Below are positions 33,196-40,547 of a stretch of DNA of 64,000 bases, in pieces (positions within the stretch are counted from its first letter, which is position 1; every line of letters starts with the position of its first letter). The stretch is from positions 1,860,001 to 1,924,000 of the forward strand of contig NZ_JBPWQE010000001.1 in the NCBI RefSeq assembly GCF_051811025.1. Direction: 5' to 3'. The notes beneath the pieces were generated by a model. The model saw only the letters and a list, made by a program, of their open reading frames with translations. It was not told the origin of the DNA and ran no database searches. The DNA is from Tardiphaga sp051811025 (lineage in GTDB: Bacteria; Pseudomonadota; Alphaproteobacteria; Rhizobiales; Xanthobacteraceae). The position numbers were made by a program, and so were the translations under genes.

Positions 33196-33390
33196 ATGAC
33201 CATGACCCTCGACATTGCCAATCTCACGCTGCTGTTCGTCACCACCGTCTTTGCGCTGGTGATGGCTTTCGTCTGGATGTTTTGTGAGTTCGAACGCCGG
33301 TTCGGGAAACGGTTGACAGCGATTGCGCTCGTGCGCTTCGGCTATCGGCCCGACGGCACCATCGACCGAAACGCAAATCGGCGCGACTAG
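33196..33390 (+). CDS. Small single-TM protein
   Basis: Protein of 64 aa with one TM helix (about 8-30, LLFVTTVFALVMAFVWMF) and a basic cytoplasmic tail (FERRFGKRLTAIALVRFGYR). Codon use is like its neighbours. No family recognised; translation is supported only by composition and topology. Confidence 0.5.
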   Translation: MTMTLDIANLTLLFVTTVFALVMAFVWMFCEFERRFGKRLTAIALVRFGYRPDGTIDRNANRRD

Positions 33391-33530
33391 CGCGGCGATT
33401 TTCTTGTCAGTTCGTGTTTCTCGGACGTCAGTCCGGGATCAGTCAGACAGTTTGTACTTCGTCAGCCACGCCTGCATCTGTTTCCAGCATCGTCGCAGCT
33501 TCCTGTGGGAAGCTGCGTGACCACATCCCC

Positions 33531-33566
33531 AAAAAGTTGCGGCCAGCCTTGGGGGAGGCTGGCCGC
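33531..33566 (-). terminator. Rho-independent terminator of the BTLCP gene
   Basis: Read on the minus strand, an 11-bp perfect stem GCGGCCAGCCT / AGGCTGGCCGC (33556-33566 with 33539-33549) is followed by AAC and TTTTT (33531-33535). It lies 69-104 nt beyond the BTLCP stop. Confidence 0.88.
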
Positions 33567-33634
33567 GCGCGATCCGGTCTGGGACGGGGAGGGGTGGGGA
33601 TGTGACCGGGTCGCGTGTCTCCAATTCCTGTTGT

Positions 33635-34258
33635 TTAGCGATCCCGCGCGCTGGCCGTAGCCACTGCAGGACGGTTGTCGCCGAGCGAGACCCAGACATT
33701 CGGATCGCTCTGTGACTGACGCTTGACGAAGCGGTAGCCGGTCTCGGTCCAGGCGAGGACGTTCTCATTCTGGTTGTCCAGAACGTATTCGCCCTTGTCC
33801 GTCTTCACCGTGAGCACGGCGTGGCCTTCGCCCTTCTTGTCACGCACCACGGTGATCAGCAGCGCCTCACGTGGCCAGCCTGCCTCGATCAGCATCTTGC
33901 GCTTCAGGAGCACATAGTCTTCGCAGTCACCGTAACCGTCTGATGGCAGCGACCACTTTTCGATCACGCCCCAATGATCCATGTCGGTCATCGGCTTGAC
34001 TGTCTCGTTGACCCAGCGATTGACCCGCACCAGATCCTTCCACGCGGTCTGCGTGATGACGATGTCACGTGGTTGCGTTGCGCTGCCACGGCAGTCGGCG
34101 GGATTATCTGAGCAGAATTCGACCCAGCCGATCGGTGCGCGCGTGCTGTCGCCCAGGCTTGCGTAGAGCTTTTCGTTGCCGGCACGTGCCGACGAAGTCA
34201 CTCCAAGAAGGACTGCTAAAATGGCTAGTCCGAAGTATCGCCCCTTGTTACCAAACAT
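33635..34258 (-). CDS. Transglutaminase-like cysteine protease (BTLCP, LapG-like)
   Basis: Periplasmic papain-fold protease of 207 aa. Signal peptide 1-26 (cleavage after ARA) is followed by the BTLCP domain with catalytic triad C112 (GYGDCEDYVLLKR), H146 (GEGHAVLTV) and D161 (EYVLDNQ). LapG proteins of this family cut surface adhesins when c-di-GMP is low. The ATG at 34258 gives the signal peptide; a longer ORF start at 34333 does not. No LapD receptor or large RTX adhesin is in the window. Its neighbour at 34590 has two PilZ domains. Confidence 0.88.
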   Translation of the reverse strand: MFGNKGRYFGLAILAVLLGVTSSARAGNEKLYASLGDSTRAPIGWVEFCSDNPADCRGSATQPRDIVITQTAWKDLVRVNRWVNETVKPMTDMDHWGVIEKWSLPSDGYGDCEDYVLLKRKMLIEAGWPREALLITVVRDKKGEGHAVLTVKTDKGEYVLDNQNENVLAWTETGYRFVKRQSQSDPNVWVSLGDNRPAVATASARDR

Positions 34259-34589
34259 TGTGGCCCCCGTTTTCTTGTTGGGACCATGTTTCGCACAAAG
34301 GATTTTCGTCGCCGCTAAATCGCTCAAGTACAATTGAAGCGATTACAAGTAAAAGGAGCGGCGAATTCGAACTATACTTGAATCGAATTCGATTCAAATT
34401 TTAGCTAATTGCATTTGATTCAAATTTTACGCGTTAATGGCTTGAATGCTGCAATTCAGGAACTTGCGTGCGCAAAGCGGCGTGAAATTAACCGCTCGCG
34501 ATAGAGTGCAGATGACGCGCAACGGTATCCGCGGACGCGGATAGGGCCTTCGGGCCATTCGAAAACCGGGATCGGAGGCGTTCGGCCGT
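34259..34589. promoter_or_regulatory. AT-rich control region of the BTLCP gene with a 20-bp palindrome
   Basis: No gene in these 331 bp. TTGAATCGAATTCGATTCAA is a perfect 20-bp palindrome at 34378-34397, and GATTCAAATTTTA recurs 26 bp downstream (34391-34403 and 34417-34429). The stretch 34300-34430 is much more AT-rich than its surroundings. It lies about 120 bp upstream of the BTLCP start and downstream of the PilZ stop, so it most likely regulates the BTLCP gene. Confidence 0.55.
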
Positions 34590-35204
34590 TTACCGGGCGT
34601 TGACGCTGTCTTCGAGCGTCTCTGCCAACTGCTCGTGGAAGAACTCCAGAGCGAAGCCTTCTTCGAGATGGCGGACCACACGGGACTGGATTCGGCCGAG
34701 CATGACAATCGAGTTCAGCGGCGGACGCTTCTCTGCCGCAATGGCGGCGCCGGACAGCGACAGGTCGATAATGCGGCCGTTCATCTGGACGCCATCCTCG
34801 AGGGTGAGGAGCACGAGCGGATTGCGCGGTACGATACGGTCGTGGCGGCGGTCTTCCGGCAGATTGAGAATGTCGCGGTTGGCGAGCCAGGTCAGCTGTG
34901 CGGCCAGCTTGTCCCGTTTGCGCGGTGTCGCACCCACGGTCATGGCGAAGCCGTTGTCGATGATCCGGGTTATCTTACCTTCGACGCGGCCGATATGGTC
35001 GAGATAGGCGATGACGCGGTCGCCCACATTGCCGATGCCGGGACCGAGCAGCGCGAGGCCACCGGGCGACATATTGATGACCTGACACGGAAACTCGCGG
35101 CGATCCGGCAGCATGTAGCGGCCAAGCAAGTGCACTTTCACCCGCTGAAAGCGACGGCGTTCTTCTGCAGACGGAAGAATCGATTTTGTTTGCGCGAACG
35201 CCAT
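34590..35204 (-). CDS. Tandem PilZ-domain protein
   Basis: Cytoplasmic c-di-GMP-binding protein of 204 aa made of two PilZ domains. The first has RRFQR (about 17-22) and NMSPGG; the second has RRHDR (about 118-122) and DLSLSG. Both thus keep the RxxxR and [D/N]xSxxG ligand motifs. The start is taken at the ATG at 35204; an alternative ATG at 35222 adds six residues. No effector domain is fused, so it probably acts by binding a partner. It is on the same strand as, and 331 bp upstream of, the BTLCP gene. Confidence 0.82.
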   Translation of the reverse strand: MAFAQTKSILPSAEERRRFQRVKVHLLGRYMLPDRREFPCQVINMSPGGLALLGPGIGNVGDRVIAYLDHIGRVEGKITRIIDNGFAMTVGATPRKRDKLAAQLTWLANRDILNLPEDRRHDRIVPRNPLVLLTLEDGVQMNGRIIDLSLSGAAIAAEKRPPLNSIVMLGRIQSRVVRHLEEGFALEFFHEQLAETLEDSVNAR

Positions 35205-35354
35205 CAGTGCTGTGCCGGTCATACAGGTCGAGTTTCGACCGAACCCTACGGCCCACAGGGTTAATGCCGCGTTAGCAAATACCGATGTGGCGCAACCAGG
35301 TGGCGTGCATGTTCTGTGCGACACCTACAGTGAGCGAAGCACAGCGAAGGCTGT

Positions 35355-35912
35355 TTAGCGCAGCCCTTCATAGACCATCAGGCCGCGGGCAGCCTGCAGC
35401 TTGCGCAGGGCGCGCGGCGCAAAGCGCTGCGGCTGGTGGGCGAGATAGCGGAACGAGGTCAGCTGGAATGCGCCGAGCCGGCCGCGGACTTCATACATGG
35501 GCGCCAGCAGGCCGGTCAGGCTGATGGGGGAATGCGCGCGTGCCGCGAACGGCAGCAACAGCAGTTCCAGATGCGCCTTCTGACCGAATTCGGTCATTGC
35601 GGTCACGCCCGCGACGGCGACGAGCTGTTCCTCGGATACGACAGTGATCATGTCCCGGATCTCATCGCGGCACTCGGGCGCGAACAGCAACGGAAACGCT
35701 TGGTTCTTCAGGTCGCGGCCGAGCAGGGCACAAACTCTTGTGCCGGCCACCCGGAACGGGAATTCGACGGGCTGGTCACAGGACAGCACGAAGATGTCAC
35801 CGAGCAACTCGCGCACCGGGCCGGGTTCCAGCTCACTCCGATCGGGAGCGCGGGCAAAACCGCGCTTGTCGTCCCAATAGGCGAAGAACGCGCGGCTGGA
35901 TGGATGTTTCAT
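35355..35912 (-). CDS. PAS-domain protein (PAS_5 / DUF1457 type)
   Basis: Protein of 185 aa consisting of a single PAS-like domain as found in many Rhizobiales. The core runs PVRELLGDIFVLSCD, EFPFRVAGTRVCALLGRDL and a C-terminal MYEVRGRLGAFQLTSFRYL. There is no output domain. The start MKHPSSRAFFAYWDDKRG is typical of the family. These proteins have been studied mostly in Caulobacter and Rhizobiales cell-cycle or c-di-GMP networks, but this one has no assigned partner. Confidence 0.75.
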   Translation of the reverse strand: MKHPSSRAFFAYWDDKRGFARAPDRSELEPGPVRELLGDIFVLSCDQPVEFPFRVAGTRVCALLGRDLKNQAFPLLFAPECRDEIRDMITVVSEEQLVAVAGVTAMTEFGQKAHLELLLLPFAARAHSPISLTGLLAPMYEVRGRLGAFQLTSFRYLAHQPQRFAPRALRKLQAARGLMVYEGLR

Positions 35913-36169
35913 TCGCCTGATCCCTGACCCGGCTTGCAGTGGATCGGGGACATTTCTGTCCCGAATCCATCCATCGCTCGCCGCTACATGTTGTGCAGAT
36001 CAGTCATTGCAGCGTCCATGCCGAACGCGCGTTTTCCACCGTGTTCGGGCGGGTATCAGAAGTTAAGGTTAAATTTACTATGATTTTAAGGATCTCATTA
36101 ACCGTCTGATTTCTGGCCAAGGCCACCGCCGCGTCATTAACTTTGAATTAAGCATGCGCTTGGCATCGC

Positions 36170-36386
36170 GGGGATAACCGGTAGTCTTCTCCTCACTCCA
36201 GAGCGGAGCGGACTGTCTCCAGCAGTTCGTGACGCGCTTCGATAAACAGGTGGCTGAAAACAGAATTGGTCGTCACGCGGGGAGGGGTGGGGATGTCGGC
36301 TTGTCCGGCACACCGGGACATCCATCCGCGGGAAAAGATCAAGACGGACCCGGGAGAGCCTTTCTCAGAGGCTCTCCCTTTTTCTT
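36170..36386 (+). ncRNA. Candidate small RNA ending at an orphan terminator
   Basis: The 580-bp gap 35913-36492 has no gene, yet a strong plus-strand terminator sits at 36352-36386 with no upstream plus-strand CDS for more than 2.9 kb. The preceding 180 nt are structured. GGATGTC (36291-36297) and TGTCCGG (36302-36308) compete for the same partner, GGGACATCC (36315-36323). CGGGGAGGGGTGGGGATGT (36278-36296) is perfectly complementary to the BTLCP mRNA 3' UTR, since the same 19 nt stand on the plus strand at 33585-33603. The 5' end is a guess; no convincing promoter was found. Rfam membership was not recognised. Confidence 0.35.
36352..36386 (+). terminator. Orphan rho-independent terminator
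   Basis: GGGAGAGCC (36352-36360) pairs with GGCTCTCCC (36370-36378) and is followed by TTTTTCTTTT. It does not serve any annotated plus-strand gene and lies 107 bp before the rhomboid start. Confidence 0.88.
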
Positions 36387-36492
36387 TTCAGGCGGGTTTG
36401 CAGTCCTGCGGCGATCCTGAGCTTGCACCGCACCGGCAAAGCCGACTATCTGGGGCATCGCTCGCCAGAGCTGCTGACAGGCCGTTATTCCC

Positions 36493-37275
36493 TTGGACAC
36501 ATTGGATTCCCCCGCTCCTCCGCGTGAACCGATCCTGACCCTGCCGGCGGCGCTGACGGCCTATGTCGGGTTGCTCGCCGTGATCCACATCATTCGCATG
36601 CTGCTGCCGGTGGATCTGGAATACTGGACCATTGAGGTCTTCGGTTTCATTCCGAAGCGCTACGACCAAACGCTGCTGTCCATGCCGTTTCCCGGCGGCA
36701 ATGGCGCCAAGGTCTGGAGTTTCGTCACTTACTCCCTGTTGCATGCCAATCTCAGCCATATCGGCTTCAATGTGTTGTGGCTGCTGCCGTTCGGCAGCGC
36801 GCTGGCGCGGCGCTTCGGCGCGGTCCGCTTCTTCATCTTCATGGCGGTGACGGCGGTGGCTGGCGCCGCTGCACATCTGGTTACCCATGAACACGCGCTC
36901 GCCCCGATGATCGGCGCCTCGGCTTCGGTCTCCGGCGCCATGGCCGCGGCCATCCGGTTTGCCTTCGTGCGCGGCAGCTTCCTGTCATTCAACCGCGGCG
37001 ATGCCGATGAAGCGGCACGGGTGCCGGCGCTTCCGCTGTTGCGTTCATTGCGCGATCCGCGTGTAATCGGATTTTTGGCGGTCTGGTTCGGCGTCAATAT
37101 CATCTTCGGCGTCGGCTCGATTGCGATCGGTGCAGACGGGGCGAGCGTTGCATGGCAGGCGCATATCGGCGGCTTCTTCGCCGGGCTGCTGCTATTCTCG
37201 CTGTTCGATCCCATTCCGAGGTTGCAGCGCACGGGTTCGCAGACATCGTCTCCGGACATGTCCGACCTGCATTGA
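36493..37275 (+). CDS. Rhomboid family intramembrane serine protease
   Basis: Six-TM protease of 260 aa. The catalytic Ser is in the GxSx motif GASASVSGAMA on TM4, and the catalytic His is in AWQAHIGGFFAG on TM6. The conserved loop-1 Trp-Arg region is modified (KVWSFVTYSLLHANLSHIGFN), with the HxxxH-N pattern visible. The start is a TTG at 36493, the only plausible one; no good Shine-Dalgarno is seen, so a non-canonical upstream start is possible. Substrate unknown. Transcription could include read-through from the candidate sRNA. Confidence 0.87.
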   Translation: MDTLDSPAPPREPILTLPAALTAYVGLLAVIHIIRMLLPVDLEYWTIEVFGFIPKRYDQTLLSMPFPGGNGAKVWSFVTYSLLHANLSHIGFNVLWLLPFGSALARRFGAVRFFIFMAVTAVAGAAAHLVTHEHALAPMIGASASVSGAMAAAIRFAFVRGSFLSFNRGDADEAARVPALPLLRSLRDPRVIGFLAVWFGVNIIFGVGSIAIGADGASVAWQAHIGGFFAGLLLFSLFDPIPRLQRTGSQTSSPDMSDLH

Positions 37276-37513
37276 GCGTGTACCGGCTTCTTGCGAGGCC
37301 GACGCATTTGATCCATCTTATGTATTCGACAGGTGACTCACGTTGGCAGGTTCGGCCCTTGAGGTCGATCCCGTTCCCGGCGCGAACGGTGTGTCAGTTC
37401 GATCACCACATCTGAACGACTGTTGAACTGCGCTGTTACACTGCGTCTGTCTGACGACCCAAGAATGAAAGACCGCGCCCGACAAAGGGCATGGTTCGAC
37501 TTAGGAGGCGACA

Positions 37514-37942
37514 ATGACGGTACGTGCAATTCTCGATTCCAAAGGCCACCAGATCATCAGCGTCTCGCCGAGCGATAAGGTCTCGTCGGTGGTGCAGCTG
37601 CTGTCACAGCGAAAAATAGGTGCCGTGCTGGTGATGAGCCATCACCACATCGATGGTATCCTGTCCGAGCGTGATATCGTGCGGGTGATTGGAGAGCGCG
37701 GCGCCGGGGCACTGGATGAAGACGTGAGCGCCGTGATGACGCACAAGGTCATTGGCTGCAAACCGTCCGATACGGTCGGTGCAATCATGGAAAAGATGAC
37801 GACTGGAAAATTCAGGCATCTGCCCGTTATCGAGGACGAAAAGGTCGTTGGCCTGATCTCGATCGGTGACGTCGTCAAATTTCGCTTGCGTGAATTCGAA
37901 CGCGAACAGGAAGCGCTGCGCGAATATATTGCGACGGCCTGA
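37514..37942 (+). CDS. CBS-domain protein
   Basis: Cytoplasmic protein of 142 aa with a CBS pair (Bateman module): CBS1 about 8-65 (SVSPSDKVSSVVQLLSQRKIG) and CBS2 about 78-130 (CKPSDTVGAIMEKMTTGKF, RHLPVIEDEKVVGLISIGDVV). AGGAGG lies 8 nt before the ATG. Family members bind adenine nucleotides; no effector domain is fused. It ends 11 bp from the convergent patatin gene. Confidence 0.9.
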   Translation: MTVRAILDSKGHQIISVSPSDKVSSVVQLLSQRKIGAVLVMSHHHIDGILSERDIVRVIGERGAGALDEDVSAVMTHKVIGCKPSDTVGAIMEKMTTGKFRHLPVIEDEKVVGLISIGDVVKFRLREFEREQEALREYIATA

Positions 37943-37953
37943 GCCCGCCGCGC

Positions 37954-38991
37954 TCAGCTCTGCGAAGTGGTCGGCTTCTGCGCAACGACGGGCGCAGGCG
38001 AGTTTGCCACTTCGGGGGCGAGGATTTCGATCGCCTCTTGAATGGACTCGACAGCGCGCTCTGCGGCACGCGCGCCGAGCGTGATCATTTCTTCGGCGCG
38101 GTGGAAATCGAACCAGCCAATGCGGCCAACGCGTGGTGCGATCAGGAGATCCGGCGGATCGCCGGCAAGGCGCGCGCGGGTGATGCGGTCCTGCATGATG
38201 TTGAAGGCATCGACCATTACGGTAGAGATACCCGGTCGTCCGCCGCCGCCAAAGAATTCGCGTTTCATGGTGCGCTCCGCCGAGAAGAACTTGCTGAAAC
38301 CGCGCTTCGGTTCTTCGACTTCGATGATGGGCTCGGCCACTTCCGGTCCCGTGCCATGGTCGAAAATCGTGGTCGAATGGCCAAACACGTCATTGCTGAG
38401 ATTGGCTGCGATGACGATCTCGGCGCCCAGAGCACGCGCCGCCGATACCGGCACCGGATTGACCAGCGCGCCATCGACCAGCCAGCGATCGCCGACCAGA
38501 ACCGGCGAGAAGATGCCCGGCAGCGCGTAGGACGCACGCATCGCATCGACCAGGCGACCATGAGTCAGCCAGATTTCATGACCGGTGCGAACTTCGGTGG
38601 CGACGCTGGCGAATTTCAGCGGGAGGTCTTCGATCAGCGTATGGCCCAGCGATGCTTCGAGCTGCGCGGCCAGCTTGTTGCCACCAATCAGGCCCGAACC
38701 GTTCAGGCGGATGTCGAGATAGCTGAGAATATTGCGGGGTTGCAAACCGCGGGCCCATTCCTCAAGCGTATCGAGGTGGCCGGCAGCATAGGATCCGCCA
38801 ACGACGGCACCGATCGACGTGCCCACCACGACGTTCGGGACGATGCCGTGGGCAAGCAATGTGCGGAGGATGCCAATATGGGCGAAACCGCGCGCGGCAC
38901 CGCCGCCGAGCGCCAGACCGATGATCGGACGTCGAACGCTTCCCAAACCAGGCTTGTCGCGACCGTTCGCGCCATTCTGGCCGCGCCCCAT
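37954..38991 (-). CDS. Patatin-like phospholipase (RssA/NTE type)
   Basis: Protein of 345 aa. GGGAARG (30-36) forms the oxyanion hole, S59 in GTSIG is the nucleophile and D173 in VDGALVNPVP completes the dyad (DGA instead of the common DGG). It has no TM or cNMP domain. The ATG at 38991 follows CTGGAGATTTTG; the longer ORF to 39111 lacks support. The C-terminal tail is Pro/Ala/Thr-rich. Substrate lipid unknown. Confidence 0.88.
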   Translation of the reverse strand: MGRGQNGANGRDKPGLGSVRRPIIGLALGGGAARGFAHIGILRTLLAHGIVPNVVVGTSIGAVVGGSYAAGHLDTLEEWARGLQPRNILSYLDIRLNGSGLIGGNKLAAQLEASLGHTLIEDLPLKFASVATEVRTGHEIWLTHGRLVDAMRASYALPGIFSPVLVGDRWLVDGALVNPVPVSAARALGAEIVIAANLSNDVFGHSTTIFDHGTGPEVAEPIIEVEEPKRGFSKFFSAERTMKREFFGGGGRPGISTVMVDAFNIMQDRITRARLAGDPPDLLIAPRVGRIGWFDFHRAEEMITLGARAAERAVESIQEAIEILAPEVANSPAPVVAQKPTTSQS

Positions 38992-39235
38992 CAAAATCTC
39001 CAGCACACAAAGCTCCTTGACGACGCCGCCGATATTAAATGCAGCAACGCCATCATTCCAGACGGTAGCTAATTCATGATTTATGTCGCGTTTGCGAGAT
39101 TTAGGCACCAAATGTGACTGCAGAGCGACCCGTTACCGCACGGTGCACCGGTTCCTGGGAACCTCACGCGATTGTGGGTCTGGCGGCGGGACTGCCGCGT
39201 CAAGGCTTGAATTTGTCGCGTTTTGGGTGAAAAGC

Positions 39236-40306
39236 ATGACCATGACTGCATGGGGCCATGATTTGCGAACATCCGGCCGGAGCGGACGGCTAGCTATGGT
39301 GCTGGCTCTCGCTCTGCTGCAGGCTGTTGCCTTGCCCCGGACAGCGTCCGCGCAGTTCTTTTCGGATCGCCCGGCGCCGATTCCGCCGGGCTCGATCCCG
39401 GATGTCCCATCGGGGCCGGCCATCAGCCTCGCGCCGCCGTCCGGTCCTGCTTCCACCCCCCTGTTGCCGGCGCCACTGACCCAGCCTCCGGTCGCCAATG
39501 TGGCGCCGCCTGTGCCGTCGCCGGTCCAGGCTGCTCCAACGGGGCCCGCACAGGGCGTGCTGGCGCTGACGGCGCGCTATGGCAAGGATATGCCGGTCAT
39601 CAATAGCGGTCTGGTCTGGCGGGTCTATTCCGATCGGCCAGATGAGACCGGTGCCTTCAAGCTAATCCGCGAGGATCGCGGCGCCACGCCCAACATCGTG
39701 CTGCCGCCGGGCAGCTATGTGGTCCATGTGGCGCTGGGCCTTGTGAGTGCCGTTCGTCCGGTGACCATCAAGTCCGAGACCGATCGTGAAGCGTTCGTGC
39801 TCCCCGCGGGCGGATTGCGGATCGAGGGCCGCGTCGGCACCACAAAGATTCCGCAGAACCAGATCTCGTTCTCGATCTACAAGGGCAGCCAGTTCGAAGG
39901 CGGCGAGCGCACGCCGCTGCTGCCGAGCGTTCCCGCCGGCGATGTCGTGTTGCTGCAGGAAGGCACCTACTACATCATCTCGAATTACGGCGACGCCAAT
40001 TCGGTAGTGCGCTCGGATATTCGCGTGCAGGCGAGCAAGCTCACCGACGTGACGATCACACATCGTGCGGCGGTCATCACCATGAAGCTGGTGAGCGACA
40101 AGGGCGGCGAGGCCTTGGCCAACACCGCATGGTCGGTGATCACGCCGGCAGGCGACGTCATCAAGGAATCGATCGGCGCATTCCCGCGCGTCACGCTGGC
40201 GGAAGGCGAATATCGCGCCATCGCCAAGAACGAAGGCAAGGTGTTCGAGCGCCCCTTCAATGTCGTGAATGGTGTCGACGGCGAGATCGAAGTCATCGCG
40301 CGCTAA
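39236..40306 (+). CDS. Exported protein of unknown function
   Basis: Protein of 356 aa with a Sec signal peptide (about 1-40, ending TASAQFF) and a long Pro/Ser/Ala-rich linker (about 45-110). A beta-rich mature region has repeated transthyretin-like or carboxypeptidase-regulatory-like features (GTYYIISNYGDANSVVRSDI, ITMKLVSDKGGEALANTAW, SIGAFPRVTLAEGEYRAIAK). The ATG at 39236 is picked to give the signal peptide. No enzyme motif is visible. It is adjacent to the GGDEF-EAL gene, 241 bp downstream on the same strand. Confidence 0.75.
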   Translation: MTMTAWGHDLRTSGRSGRLAMVLALALLQAVALPRTASAQFFSDRPAPIPPGSIPDVPSGPAISLAPPSGPASTPLLPAPLTQPPVANVAPPVPSPVQAAPTGPAQGVLALTARYGKDMPVINSGLVWRVYSDRPDETGAFKLIREDRGATPNIVLPPGSYVVHVALGLVSAVRPVTIKSETDREAFVLPAGGLRIEGRVGTTKIPQNQISFSIYKGSQFEGGERTPLLPSVPAGDVVLLQEGTYYIISNYGDANSVVRSDIRVQASKLTDVTITHRAAVITMKLVSDKGGEALANTAWSVITPAGDVIKESIGAFPRVTLAEGEYRAIAKNEGKVFERPFNVVNGVDGEIEVIAR

Positions 40307-40547
40307 CTGCTGCTCGCAGGCTACTCAACAATCTCGTCCAGAACAAAGATCTCGTTGCAGACAACACGCTTCAAACGCGAATGAATTGTCATGCGCGTGT
40401 CATGGTCCTGAATCGCCAACTAACCATCGTGCCAGTTTGTCGCGTTACAACACGTCGTTGCCGTCCGCGGCCGCGGAACGTTTACATGACGTTAATCCTC
40501 ATAGCCCGAATAGCACGTATCGCTACAAGTGTTCCGAAGGGGATGTC

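Noticed and set aside
38038..39072. 344-codon plus-strand ORF opposite the patatin gene
   Set aside because: Antisense to a gene with intact GGGxxRG and GTSIG motifs; nothing recognisable in the shadow frame.
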